From the NCBI GenBank assembly GCA_037969585.1, contig JBBKXR010000071.1:10123-74122 (forward strand): a DNA stretch of 64,000 bases. Direction: 5' to 3'. Positions within the stretch are counted from its first letter, which is position 1; each line of letters opens with the position of its first letter. Of this stretch, positions 9,267 through 18,539 are shown piece after piece. Made by a program: the position numbers and the translations under genes. Source of the DNA: JBBKXR01 sp037969585 (lineage in GTDB: Bacteria; Verrucomicrobiota; Verrucomicrobiia; Verrucomicrobiales; DEV007). The notes beneath the pieces are model-generated. The model was given only the letters and a program-made list of their open reading frames with translations, ran no database searches and was not told the origin of the DNA.

Positions 9267-10241
9267 CTAACCGGAATGCGCCGACAGGCGGTTGTGGTAT
9301 TCGAAATACTTTTTGGTCGGAACCACCAATTCCTGACCGGGGCGAAGGATTGTGCTGCGGCCCATTTTGTTGAGCTGCTGAATTTCCTGCTGGGTGGTGA
9401 AGAAGTCGCGGGAAAGGGACCAAAGGGTGTCGCCTTTCTGGATCGTGTAAGCGCCGAATTCTTCTTCGCTAGCCTCCGGAGCTGGATCAACCGGAGTGTT
9501 CTTTGCCAATTGCGGAGCAGGGGCAGAGGTGGCGTCGGCTTGATTGCTGCCTGCGCCGACTGGAATCTGCAAAGGCTGGTTGATCGAGATATGGTTGGCG
9601 TTGTTCAGCTTGTTGGCGCGAACGATGGCGTCGACCGAAACTTTGTTGCGGCGGGCGATGCTGCTCAAGCTGTCGCCTTTTTGCACCTTATAGGTGGTGA
9701 ACTGCGCACCGCCATTGGCAGCAGGCTTCGGCGGAGCAACCGTCGGCGCGGGCGCGGGTTTCTTGGTGGGTGACGGCTCGGTGTTAGCTTTTTCCGGTGC
9801 CTTGGTAGCATTGTTCGCCAAGGTGGGGTCCGACTGCATCGAAGAACCGGAACCGGCAGGGATGATGATTTCGTCGCCGATGTAAATCTGCTGGCCTTCT
9901 GTCAGGTTGTTCGCTGCCATCAGGCTGGAGCGGGCGACGTTGTGACGGCGGGCGATTTCGCTTACGGTATCACCGGTCTGAATGATGTAAGTGCGCGGGC
10001 TGTTTTCCTGGCCGGCGTGGTATGCGGTGTGCTGAATGACGCTGTGACCACCTTTGAAATCGAGCTTCTGCATTTCCGACTCGATCGAGGCGATACGGGT
10101 CTCGTGATTGGTCACGGTATTGTTAAGACCGAAGAGGGTCGGGGTGGGCGCTTTGCTTTGCTCGGCCTCGACATTGATGGCGGCAAGAGCGAGCGCGACA
10201 ACAGTGCTCGAGAGCGTAGTGGCGGCAGTGGTTTTCATCAT
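9267..10241 (-). CDS. Exported peptidoglycan-binding protein with three LysM domains
   Basis: 324 residues. A signal peptide covers about 1-26, ending near VEA. A short heptad-like segment follows (about 38-60, LNNTVTNHETRIASIESEMQ), possibly a coiled coil. Three LysM domains then occur at about 84-128, 183-227 and 264-308, each with the family pattern Y-x-(I/V)-Q-x-G-D-(T/S)-x-x-x-(I/L). Pro/Ala/Thr-rich linkers separate them. LysM binds N-acetylglucosamine polymers such as peptidoglycan. No catalytic domain is present, so it is a structural or anchoring protein. The gene has its own terminator at 9177-9204, and an AT-rich upstream region (10242-10330) probably carries its promoter. Two ATGs occur in tandem at the start. 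Confidence 0.87.
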   Translation of the reverse strand: MMKTTAATTLSSTVVALALAAINVEAEQSKAPTPTLFGLNNTVTNHETRIASIESEMQKLDFKGGHSVIQHTAYHAGQENSPRTYIIQTGDTVSEIARRHNVARSSLMAANNLTEGQQIYIGDEIIIPAGSGSSMQSDPTLANNATKAPEKANTEPSPTKKPAPAPTVAPPKPAANGGAQFTTYKVQKGDSLSSIARRNKVSVDAIVRANKLNNANHISINQPLQIPVGAGSNQADATSAPAPQLAKNTPVDPAPEASEEEFGAYTIQKGDTLWSLSRDFFTTQQEIQQLNKMGRSTILRPGQELVVPTKKYFEYHNRLSAHSG

Positions 10242-10474
10242 GCCGTAAATTTATAAAACTTTTGCCCTTAGGACAAGCGAAAAGTTAAGATATCTTGATT
10301 AAATTTAGACTATTTTCTCTAAAAAATATGAAAAGTAGTGTTCACGCAGGCAGCTCTGGAAATATTTGGGGAAATTTAAAAAGTTTTTAAAACTTTTCGG
10401 TTCCGGGATAAAGGTGCCACCGCAAGGCAAAATCAACCGTTCAAAGACGGTGTGGCACGAAGCTTATTCGGATC

Positions 10475-11254
10475 TCAGGAGGAGATCGGCCACACCGCAC
10501 GGGCGTGGTCAGTGTGCAACCAGCCGCGCAGATTGCCGGGAATAGCGACAAACCGCCAAGGCCCCCGACGTTCGAGAATGCGGACTACGGAACCCGGCGG
10601 CAGGGCGATGACTTCGGCGGCGTCGGGCACCGCGTTGACGCGGGCGCTTACATTCATGGCGGTGACGACGGCGTAGTTGCGACTCGACAGGCGATTTTCC
10701 CAAACGTGCTCTGCGTATCGGGAAGTGGTCAACAGTCCGAGGCTGAGAACGGTAATGATGATCAAAGCTGGCAACCACGGTCGACTGCGGCGCACGCAGC
10801 AGGCGATGACGAAAGCCAATACCGCCAGCCATAGAAAAACGCTGCTGGTGATCGCAAAAAATGCCGGGGACAGCTTTGCGATCCAGGCGTCGAGATCCTC
10901 GTTCTCAATGATCAGCGCTCCTGTTTGATCTTCGATCACCGTCAGGTTCTGTCTGGCTTCGGCCATCGCCGGTTCAAAAACCAGCGCGCGATGAAAATTG
11001 AGCGCGGCTTCACCTAGATCGCCCAGGCGATAACGGGCATTGCCAAGATTGAAAAACAGATCTGACGAGAAGGCCTGATCGTTGACCAGCGTTTCATAGA
11101 TCACTGCGGCGGCTTTGAAATCGTCAGCGTCGTATTTGCTGTTGGCGGATTCGTAACGACTGTCGATCTCGGCGTCCTGAGCGTGCAGCGGATCAGCGCA
11201 AAGCAGCGAGCCGGCGATGAATGCGAATGCCAATAAAGGAAGCGCGGTTCGCAT
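10475..11254 (-). CDS. batE: BatE-like TPR and SH3-type protein
   Basis: 259 residues from the ATG at 11254 (MRTALPLLAFAFIAG...), which gives a signal peptide ending at LHAQ. The frame stays open to 11560, but that part overlaps batD and precedes the signal, so I reject it. Residues about 30-110 are TPR repeats (YDADDFKAAAVIYETL, FFNLGNARYRLGDLGEAALNFHRAL). Two membrane spans follow at about 130-185. The C-terminal 65 residues resemble a bacterial SH3 domain (NVSARVNAVPDAAEVIALPPGS...WRFVAI). This matches BatE proteins at the end of Bat clusters, thought to form a periplasmic complex with BatA-D. It lies 127 bases after batD on the same strand. Confidence 0.82.
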   Translation of the reverse strand: MRTALPLLAFAFIAGSLLCADPLHAQDAEIDSRYESANSKYDADDFKAAAVIYETLVNDQAFSSDLFFNLGNARYRLGDLGEAALNFHRALVFEPAMAEARQNLTVIEDQTGALIIENEDLDAWIAKLSPAFFAITSSVFLWLAVLAFVIACCVRRSRPWLPALIIITVLSLGLLTTSRYAEHVWENRLSSRNYAVVTAMNVSARVNAVPDAAEVIALPPGSVVRILERRGPWRFVAIPGNLRGWLHTDHARAVWPISS

Positions 11255-11381
11255 GGAGTGCCTGAATGTCAGGGACCGTTCTGATACGGAATGGAAAGCT
11301 CGAAGGCGCATGCGGTCGGGTTCGAAAACGGAAAACTGTGGTGCTGGAAGCGAGGGGCTCGAAGGGTGCTGCTGCGCGGTG

Positions 11382-13196
11382 TTATCGCAAGTTGGCTGAG
11401 ATTTGGTCAAGAGTGCCACCGGCTTGTTCGATCTCACTACCGGTCGGTGGACTGCTTCGATCACCTGCTGCGCCGCTATAGAAAAGACCATGAATGTGTT
11501 GCTCGAGTTCGGTGACGCGAGATGCGATGGCCATTGGCAGGCGGGTTTCAGCTTCTGCATTTTCGCGTCGCCAGGCGTCGAGGCAGCGCTGGACTTGTTG
11601 ATAAAACGCTGCCCGGCTGGCGAGCACGGGGGCGCTGTTCAAGCTTTTGCGAAGGCTCAGAAAGCTGGCTTGTTGCTCCTCAGTGCGACGAGCGCCAATG
11701 CGTTTGCGCGCGAAGCGAGTGGCTGCACCACCGACGAGTAACAGCACGACTGCCGCCGGTAGGATTTGTGGAATCCAGAAATACCACCGCTCGCTGAGTT
11801 CGGTCGCCTGCTTGGTCCAGGAGGGTTTTCGGGTTTTGATCGTGAGGATATCAGTCAATGTGGCGGTCGGTTTGCCGCTGGTCGAATAAGAGGCTCCAGC
11901 AGCGCCGGCATTGTTGAGCGCGGTCGAACCAGCCAGCGAAGGGGCAGGGGTGTCGACTGCCACGGTCAACGGGATCGGGTCGCTGCGCAGCGTTTGGTAG
12001 CTGGCCGATTGGGGATCGAAGTAGCTCATCGTGAAGCTGGGCAATTCAGTTACTTGACCCTGAGGGATCACAATCTGGGTAAAGGTGACGCGACCGGACG
12101 TGACGCCATCGGAAGTTTGCGTCGGATCCTGATTGCGGCGCGCTTCGTAAGTTCGCCAGAGTTTTGCGTCGCCACTTTGGAAAGTGGGCACGGGCACGTT
12201 GTCGAAATTTCCGACACCATTGATGACCACATCGACTGAGATCGGGTCGCCAACTTTGACATCGGTCGGACTGGCGATTGCGGAGATCTCAAAGCGACCC
12301 ACGGTATCGGCAAATTCTGCAGGTTGACCTTCTTTGGGAAGCGGTTTGACATTAACGGCGATAACATTGCTGGCCATGGTGACTGCCTCGGTTGTGGAGA
12401 AAAATGCCCGCAGGCCTCGACTGCGCGACGAAGTGGATTGCTCGATGCGACTGTCGATTTCCACCGGGCCGAGTTTGTGCTCACCGGAACGAAGCGCGAA
12501 TGCTGAGGAGGCGATTTTGGCGCGGGTGTACTCGAAGCCATCGATGTCCATAGTTTCGGTGGTCTGCGCGCGCGGAAACGGCTTGATGACAAATTCGCTG
12601 TCGCCAAGTTTTGGTTGGCTGACTTCGCGCAGCGTGCCGCGGCCGCGCGAATAGACCGATATTTCGACCGGAATCATCTGGTGCTCATAGACATCGGTTT
12701 GAAGAAGGCCGAGCTTCAGAAAATACGGTTTGGAGGCATTCAGTGAAAGGTCGTCGTCGCTTGGTTGGTAGATCGCCAGCTCTACGGGTTGCGTGGCGTA
12801 GTCGGTGCCCCGAATTTTCACCGTTATCGCCGGAATGGTGAACGAACCGGCATCGTTGCCGACGACGGTATAGTAATAATAGTGATCGACTTGTTGCACG
12901 CCGTTGAGGATGCGGCCCTGCATGTCATCGCCCTGAAAGTGGATGGTCAATCCATCGGCTTTGATTTCGCGCGGCACGTCGTCGGGGCGCCCGTTGGCCA
13001 CGTGAATGATGAAGGTGCCTGCCTGGCCGGCGGCGACTCGCCGACCGAGTAGTTTGCCCTCGACCGAAACGGTGGCGACCGTGGCCTGAGCCTGCGCGTA
13101 GAGTTCCGGCGCAGGGAAAAGTCCACACACGACGATCATGCAGCTAGTGATGAGAAAACTGCGGGGAATGTTCCACTGAACGAGGCTTGAAATCAT
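11382..13196 (-). CDS. batD: BatD-type periplasmic protein
   Basis: 604 residues. A signal peptide or anchor covers about 12-35, ending near LYAQAQA. Long beta-rich, Ig-like repeats follow, typical of BatD (oxygen-tolerance protein family): the pattern GKLLGRRVAAGQAGTFIIHV near the N-terminus, and a later repeat with VKVGDPISVDVVINGVGNFDNV near 315-335. A C-terminal membrane span lies at about 480-503, followed by a basic cytoplasmic helical tail. BatD is thought to work with the VWA proteins BatA and BatB in the periplasm; the molecular role is not settled. It sits 41 bases after the batB-batC gene and upstream of batE. Confidence 0.87.
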   Translation of the reverse strand: MISSLVQWNIPRSFLITSCMIVVCGLFPAPELYAQAQATVATVSVEGKLLGRRVAAGQAGTFIIHVANGRPDDVPREIKADGLTIHFQGDDMQGRILNGVQQVDHYYYYTVVGNDAGSFTIPAITVKIRGTDYATQPVELAIYQPSDDDLSLNASKPYFLKLGLLQTDVYEHQMIPVEISVYSRGRGTLREVSQPKLGDSEFVIKPFPRAQTTETMDIDGFEYTRAKIASSAFALRSGEHKLGPVEIDSRIEQSTSSRSRGLRAFFSTTEAVTMASNVIAVNVKPLPKEGQPAEFADTVGRFEISAIASPTDVKVGDPISVDVVINGVGNFDNVPVPTFQSGDAKLWRTYEARRNQDPTQTSDGVTSGRVTFTQIVIPQGQVTELPSFTMSYFDPQSASYQTLRSDPIPLTVAVDTPAPSLAGSTALNNAGAAGASYSTSGKPTATLTDILTIKTRKPSWTKQATELSERWYFWIPQILPAAVVLLLVGGAATRFARKRIGARRTEEQQASFLSLRKSLNSAPVLASRAAFYQQVQRCLDAWRRENAEAETRLPMAIASRVTELEQHIHGLFYSGAAGDRSSPPTGSEIEQAGGTLDQISANLR

Positions 13197-13237
13197 GGAG
13201 ACAGAGAAGATGCGGAAATGGGGAAAGGCTTACCAAG

Positions 13238-15796
13238 TTACCAATTGCGGTAGCCACTTTTCGATGAGGGTACACGCACACGCATCATGCGCAGCGCTTC
13301 TTCTGACTGTGTGTTGAGCAGCCGGCGCGCCTCGGAGGGGGTAAATCCCGTTTCGCTGTTCATGATATTGGCATTGGGATCACCTTCGCTACGTTCGCCC
13401 TGGTCTGCTTGGCCTGCTTTCGCTTGTTGGCTCTGCCCGGGAGAGGCGTTAGCGGGTTGGCTCTGCGAGCCGGAATCGGCTTTAAGATCACCCTCAGGAG
13501 TGGGTTCGGGCTCCGCTGGTTGACCATCAGCGCCTGCGTTTTGGGGCGAAGCCGGGGGTTGCTCTTGCTGTGGAGATCCATTCTGTTGATCCTGCTTTCC
13601 GTCGCCGCCTTCCGGCTTTTGTGGCTCGCCCTCTGGAGTCTGTGGCTGTGCACCCGGCGGTTGCTGATTTTTTTCCTGATCGCTGTTCTTTTTATTCTGG
13701 TCGTCGCCACCGCCGTCGGGTGACGGTGGCTGCCCGCCGGGAGGTTGCTGGCCTTGATCACCGCCGGGAGGTTGCTCGCCATCGCCGCCTTCGGGGTTCT
13801 CGCCCTTGTCGTTCGATTCAGGATTCGAATTCGGATCCTGCGATTTGTTGGGATCTTGATTCTGGTCGTTGTTCTTCGAAGGATCCTGATTCTTATTCTC
13901 GTCCTGGCCGTCGCCTTTGTTGTCCTGATCTTGGTTGTTTTCGTCGCCTTTATCCTGATCGTCTTTTTTGTCGTCTTTGTCGTCTTTGTCCTCCTCCTTC
14001 TCATCTTCTTCCTCGTCCTCCTTTTCCTCATCTTCCGGTGGCGGAGGGTCTTCGTCTTCTGATTTCGGAGGATCCTGTTTTTCCTGCTGCTCGCGCAGTT
14101 CGGCGAGGCGTTGCTCAACGACTTCGGCATTGTGGCGGGCTCGATCATTGCCAGGATCCAATTCCAATGCGCCGCGATAGTGCTCCAGTGCAGTGTCCCA
14201 TTGTTCTTCTGCAGCCTTGGGATTGGGGGCGCCGACTTCGGCATTGAGAAAGGTCTCGCCGTGTCGAAACAGGGTGTTGGCCAAGTTGTACTCGCCACGT
14301 GCGGCGAGTTGGTCATTGGGGCTTTCGAGAACTTTGCCGAACGCTTCCTTGGCTTGTTCAAAATCACCGAGTTTATAGGCCGCTGAGCCGAGACCGAGGT
14401 TGAGCTCGGGATTCTGGTCGGCCAAAGTCTTGTCAGTCAGCGCTCGCTGATAGCCTTCGAGGGCGGCTTTGTAGTCCTGCTTTTGCAGCGCGGCCATGGC
14501 AGTTTCAGCGGCGACTCGGCCGTCGACGAATGCGGGCGCTGTTTGCCCGGCAGGCTCCACGTCATCGCTACCTGCCTGCTGGGCATTTACAAATGTCGGC
14601 ACGAGCAGTGGCAGGATCAGTATAACGGAAACTCTCGCGGCTGTTTTGCTGCGCTTGACCGGCTGTGGCGGCGGCGGCGGGAGGTCAGTAGCGTTGCCGC
14701 TGCCTGCGGGCGTGGCAAATTTCGAGCGCATGGTTTTTTTCGACGCTGACGGCGATTGGGAATGGGTGACGACTGAGCGACGGCGCTTGCGGAAATCGGG
14801 CAGTAGCCAGGCAGCGATCATGAATAGCAGACCGAGGCCGAGAAAAATCGGAAAACGTTCGATCGGTCGCTCACGGGCGATCTCGTCCTGTGCCGTCTCT
14901 TCCAGTTGTGACAGTGACGCTGCGACTACGCTGGCAATCGAGCGTCTGCCGTCGAGCATCAGGAACAAACCGTTCTCGGCTTCGGCGGAAATTTTCTGCA
15001 AGGCGAGCGGATTGAGCCGCGAACGGACGATCTGTCCGTTGCCGTCTTTGACAAAAACTCCCGGCTGATTGGCTTCGGGATCGGGTATGATCGCTCCACT
15101 CTCAGTACCAACAGCGATGGCAACAATGGTCATTCCAGCGCTGGCTGCTTCGCCGCGCAGTTTCACCAGTTCTTCGCCACCTTCGAGATCTTCGCCATCG
15201 CTGAAAATGATCAGTGCGCTCTCACCGATGTCGGCTTTTCGAAAAGTATCGATGGCCAGCGATACGGCGCTGCTCAAATTGGTGCCGCCGCGCGGGATGA
15301 GCTCGGTGTCGAATTGTTGGAGGGTTTCGTTAACCGCGGCGTGATCGATGGTCAGCGGTGCTTGCACGTATGCCGAGCCGGAAAAGGCGATCAGTCCGAT
15401 GCGGTCGTTGGGCAGCGCATTGACAATGTCCTGGGCGGCGAGCTTGGCGCGGGTCAATCGGTCGGGGGCGACGTCATTGGCCATCATGCTGCGCGAAGTA
15501 TCGATGGCGATGAGGACGTTGCGCCCCTGTGATTGGGCTTCGATTTTTTCGACGCCCCACTGCGGCCGAGCCAGGGCGATCGTGATCAACGCGATGGCCA
15601 ACGCACCGAGGCTGAATCGCAGCCAGCGCCACAAGCTTCCCGTGCCAGAGATCAATTGCTCTCGCAGCTGCGGTGAGACCAGTCCCGGCAAACCCCGGCG
15701 CGACAAAAAATGCGCGCGCACTCGCAATGTCAGCACCGGCAGCAGCGCAAGCATCAGCAAAAGCCATTCGGGGTTAGCGAGTTTAAATTGAGTCAT
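13238..15796 (-). CDS. batB: BatB-BatC fusion: VWA membrane protein with TPR and low-complexity tail
   Basis: 852 residues. The BatB part has two N-terminal membrane spans (about 8-25 and 58-78), a VWA domain at about 90-285 with MIDAS DTSRS near 97, and a third span near 315-333. A second export-like hydrophobic segment then occurs (about 385-402, RVSVILILPLLVPTFVNAQ), which looks like the signal peptide of a once separate BatC. TPR repeats follow at about 427-572, then a strongly biased tail (about 575-800) rich in Asp, Glu, Lys, Gln, Asn, Pro and Gly. BatB and BatC are separate genes in many bacteria. The fusion probably keeps a periplasmic complex together. It lies 78 bases after batA. 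Confidence 0.86.
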   Translation of the reverse strand: MTQFKLANPEWLLLMLALLPVLTLRVRAHFLSRRGLPGLVSPQLREQLISGTGSLWRWLRFSLGALAIALITIALARPQWGVEKIEAQSQGRNVLIAIDTSRSMMANDVAPDRLTRAKLAAQDIVNALPNDRIGLIAFSGSAYVQAPLTIDHAAVNETLQQFDTELIPRGGTNLSSAVSLAIDTFRKADIGESALIIFSDGEDLEGGEELVKLRGEAASAGMTIVAIAVGTESGAIIPDPEANQPGVFVKDGNGQIVRSRLNPLALQKISAEAENGLFLMLDGRRSIASVVAASLSQLEETAQDEIARERPIERFPIFLGLGLLFMIAAWLLPDFRKRRRSVVTHSQSPSASKKTMRSKFATPAGSGNATDLPPPPPQPVKRSKTAARVSVILILPLLVPTFVNAQQAGSDDVEPAGQTAPAFVDGRVAAETAMAALQKQDYKAALEGYQRALTDKTLADQNPELNLGLGSAAYKLGDFEQAKEAFGKVLESPNDQLAARGEYNLANTLFRHGETFLNAEVGAPNPKAAEEQWDTALEHYRGALELDPGNDRARHNAEVVEQRLAELREQQEKQDPPKSEDEDPPPPEDEEKEDEEEDEKEEDKDDKDDKKDDQDKGDENNQDQDNKGDGQDENKNQDPSKNNDQNQDPNKSQDPNSNPESNDKGENPEGGDGEQPPGGDQGQQPPGGQPPSPDGGGDDQNKKNSDQEKNQQPPGAQPQTPEGEPQKPEGGDGKQDQQNGSPQQEQPPASPQNAGADGQPAEPEPTPEGDLKADSGSQSQPANASPGQSQQAKAGQADQGERSEGDPNANIMNSETGFTPSEARRLLNTQSEEALRMMRVRVPSSKSGYRNW

Positions 15797-15874
15797 GGGG
15801 TAAAGCGGGCCACTGGCCCGCGATCTTGATTACTTGGCTGCTCTATCCTAGATTTTAAATTCTTTCTCCTGCAC

Positions 15875-16891
15875 TCAAGGCAGACGACGTGAAAAGGTTT
15901 CATCCGCAACCATCGATAGCAACCCGAAAACCAGCGCCGACACGGCGAACCACGGGAACAGTTCTTCAACGTCGCGCATCACCTGAGTCGACAACTCGGT
16001 CTTCTCAAGCTTGTCGATACTTGCGAAAATTTTCTCCAGCGAGTCGGTGTCCTGGGCTCGGAAATAGGCACCGTCCGAGATGGTCGCCATCGCTTGCAGC
16101 GTTTCCTCGTCGTATTCCTGACTGAGCGGTTGCGGGCCGTTCGGCGTCGAAATGATGTGATTGCCGTAGGTGCCGACAGCGATTGTGTAAATGCGGATAC
16201 CGAGGGTCTTGGCCAGCTTGGCAGCGGTCTCCGGCTGCAGGGTGCCGGAGTTGTTGACACCGTCAGTCAGCAGAACGATGACCTTGCTTTTTGACTCGCG
16301 CTTGTCGAGACGTTTGGCGGCTGCGCCGACCGCGGAACCAATCGCCGTGCCATCTTCGACGGTACCGATTTGCACCTGGCTCATATTCGATTCGACCCAC
16401 TCGTGGTCGAGCGTCAACGGGCTGACCAAGTATGGCTGACCGGCGAAAGCCACTAAGCCGATGCGATCGCTGTCGCGACCGCGGATGAAATCGCGGGTGA
16501 CCTTCTTCGCTGCCTGCAGTCGATTGACCTTGCGTCCGCCAATGAAGAAATCTTCGGCCTGCATCGAGCGCGAGACATCGATGGCGACGATCATCTCGAC
16601 ACCACTTTCCGTGCGCGTCACCGATGAGCGAACTTTTTGCGGCCGCGCCAGGGCGAAAACCAGCAGGGCGAGGGATAGGTAGAGCAGGGCGACTCGAAAG
16701 CCGCCCGCCTTCGATCGCGCCTGGCGACCGAGTTGGCGAAGGATGTGCAGGGATGAAAACTGCACCGAAGCCGGTGAGCCGTGACGGCCTTTGAGTACGG
16801 CGAGCACCGGGATCAGCAACCACAGCAAAAGCAGCCACGGATGCGCCAGCCCGAAGCTCAAGTCAGCGAGCAGCGGGTGGAGTGGAAGCAT
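15875..16891 (-). CDS. batA: BatA-type VWA membrane protein
   Basis: 338 residues from the ATG at 16891 (MLPLHPLLADLSFGLAHPW...). The frame stays open to 17017, but the internal ATG gives the usual BatA N-terminus. Two membrane spans lie near 19-38 and 68-86. The VWA domain covers about 95-290, with the MIDAS motif DVSRSM near 105 and a conserved GLVAFAGQPYL strand. A C-terminal span lies near 312-330. BatA is a membrane-anchored VWA protein of the Bat cluster, believed to act in envelope stress or chaperoning together with BatB-E. Its start overlaps the end of the DUF4381 gene by 29 bases, suggesting translational coupling. Confidence 0.88.
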   Translation of the reverse strand: MLPLHPLLADLSFGLAHPWLLLLWLLIPVLAVLKGRHGSPASVQFSSLHILRQLGRQARSKAGGFRVALLYLSLALLVFALARPQKVRSSVTRTESGVEMIVAIDVSRSMQAEDFFIGGRKVNRLQAAKKVTRDFIRGRDSDRIGLVAFAGQPYLVSPLTLDHEWVESNMSQVQIGTVEDGTAIGSAVGAAAKRLDKRESKSKVIVLLTDGVNNSGTLQPETAAKLAKTLGIRIYTIAVGTYGNHIISTPNGPQPLSQEYDEETLQAMATISDGAYFRAQDTDSLEKIFASIDKLEKTELSTQVMRDVEELFPWFAVSALVFGLLSMVADETFSRRLP

Positions 16892-17468
16892 GATTGGCCG
16901 GAGGGCGGTTGGTTTTGGGTTTCGATTTTCCTGGAGTGGAGGCGACGGGTGCCGGGCGATCGTTGACGATACAACGCGCCTCTTCGAGCAGTGGCTGGCA
17001 GCGCTGGCTGGCATCACCGGGGCGACCGAATTTCAATTCTTCGCAAAGGTCCACGAAGTGGGTCAGCGATTGCCGGGTTACCGGCGGAAGACCGCTCGTC
17101 GTAGTGTCGTTAAAGCGGGATAGAAATTCCTCCGCCGTTTCGAAGCGGAAGCGGTCGCCGTAGTTGGCGTGCAGAAAATCTTTGATGATGTCGGAGAGTC
17201 GAAGCCCGAACTCGCTCGGCGTCATGCTTGCCGCCTCACTTTCCAATCGGCTCATGCGCGAAAGGGCGACCGTACGCGGACCGCTGGGTTGCGAGCGACG
17301 CAGTTTATCCTGACGTATGAAATAAACCAGCAGCCAGGTAACGACGATCGCCAGAGCCAAGGCGAGCGCGATCCACAGAGCCATGGCCATGTAATTGGGT
17401 GGCGGCTCGGGGATGTAGATGTCGAGAATGTCGGGCATTTCGGTCGACGACGGCGAGGAGGTATTCAT
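16863..17468 (-). CDS. DUF4381-like membrane protein of the Bat cluster
   Basis: 201 residues. One membrane span lies at about 27-50 (MAMALWIALALALAIVVTWLLVYF). A cytoplasmic helical domain of about 110 residues follows (SRLESEAASMTPSEFGLRLSDIIKDFLHANYG...), then a Pro/Lys-rich tail. Position (between the DUF58 and batA genes) and layout fit DUF4381, a small single-span protein found in Bat clusters with unknown biochemical role. The gene begins 17 bases after the DUF58 stop and its end overlaps batA, so these genes form one transcript. Confidence 0.78.
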   Translation of the reverse strand: MNTSSPSSTEMPDILDIYIPEPPPNYMAMALWIALALALAIVVTWLLVYFIRQDKLRRSQPSGPRTVALSRMSRLESEAASMTPSEFGLRLSDIIKDFLHANYGDRFRFETAEEFLSRFNDTTTSGLPPVTRQSLTHFVDLCEELKFGRPGDASQRCQPLLEEARCIVNDRPAPVASTPGKSKPKTNRPPANHASTPPAAR

Positions 17469-17485
17469 CGAGGTCGAAACAAAAA

Positions 17486-18370
17486 TCAGGCGGATGCCTG
17501 ACGGCGGTTTTTGAAGAAGCTGTGCAGGGCGGGAAGGTATTCCTGATCGGTGCTCAGTTCAATTTTGTCGACCGCCAGTCGCCGGCATTGTTCGTTGAGT
17601 TGTTGTTGCCATTTTTGCGCCTCGGCGCGGTACGCTTCGCGGACGCTTTGGCTGGAGCTGTTGATTTCAAAAAGCTCACCGGTTTCCGGGTCTTCAAGTC
17701 GCACGCGACCGACGGCGGGCAGCTCACGCTCCGCCGGATCGCTGATCTGCACCGCGACGACATCGTGTTTGCGCGAGACGGTTTTCAGCGAATCGAAAAT
17801 ACTGTCGTCGAACAGAGAGTCGGACAGCAAAAAAACCAGCGAGTGGCGATGGATGTGGTTCTCCAGAATGTGGGTGGGTCCCTCGAGCAGTGTCTTCCGT
17901 CCGCTCGGTTCGCAGTAGAGAATCTCGCGGATCAGTCGCAGCGCGTGCGACGAACCTTTTCGTGGCGGCAGGTAGAGTTCGACCTCGTCGGTAAAAAGAA
18001 TCAGTCCGACTTTGTCTTTATTCTGCAGTGCACTGAAAGCGAGCAGGGCGGCGACTTCGGCGGCGAGTTCGCGTTTGCTAGGGCCGTGGCTGCCGTATTC
18101 GCCGGAGGCACTGACGTCGACCGCGAGGAAAACCGTCAGTTCGCGTTCCTCGACAAATTTCTTGATGAATGGCGCACCCATCCTGGCGGTGACGTTCCAG
18201 TCGATGGCACGCACTTCGTCGCCGTGCTGATACTCACGAAAATCTTCGAAGTCGATGCCCTCGCCCTTGAAGCAGCTGTGGTACTCACCGCCAAAGCTGT
18301 CGCGCACCAAGCCGCGCGTGCGCAGCTCGATCTTGCGAATTTTTCGGAGGATATCTGAAATATCTGGCAT
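17486..18370 (-). CDS. DUF58 domain protein of the Bat cluster
   Basis: 294 residues from the ATG at 18370 (MPDISDILRKIRKIEL...); an open extension to 18439 is unlikely because the family starts here. The protein has the DUF58 signature (DFREYQHGDEVRAIDWNVTAR) near residues 42-62 and a VWA-like fold with the metal motif DVSAS near 81. It has no membrane span, so it is probably cytoplasmic or membrane-associated. In most Bat clusters DUF58 pairs with a MoxR AAA+ ATPase encoded just upstream; here the upstream neighbour is gmd on the opposite strand, so the ATPase must be elsewhere or absent. It is the first gene of the minus-strand Bat operon. Confidence 0.88.
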   Translation of the reverse strand: MPDISDILRKIRKIELRTRGLVRDSFGGEYHSCFKGEGIDFEDFREYQHGDEVRAIDWNVTARMGAPFIKKFVEERELTVFLAVDVSASGEYGSHGPSKRELAAEVAALLAFSALQNKDKVGLILFTDEVELYLPPRKGSSHALRLIREILYCEPSGRKTLLEGPTHILENHIHRHSLVFLLSDSLFDDSIFDSLKTVSRKHDVVAVQISDPAERELPAVGRVRLEDPETGELFEINSSSQSVREAYRAEAQKWQQQLNEQCRRLAVDKIELSTDQEYLPALHSFFKNRRQASA

Positions 18371-18539
18371 CAGTCGTGGGCCGGAGCCGCGCATCAACGC
18401 GACAAGCGCAAGTGTGCCCGCACTGACCGCGCATCGCAAGCGGCAAGCTGAGTCAGAGTGCGGGGCAATCGGGCTTGCGAATGATGGTTAAGGCATCTAA
18501 AGGAATTGGAGGCGCCGCCGCTCAATCCGCGGTTTTAAA

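Noticed and set aside
17399..18358. 319-codon plus-strand open frame
   Set aside because: Antisense to the DUF58 and DUF4381 genes, with no family resemblance.
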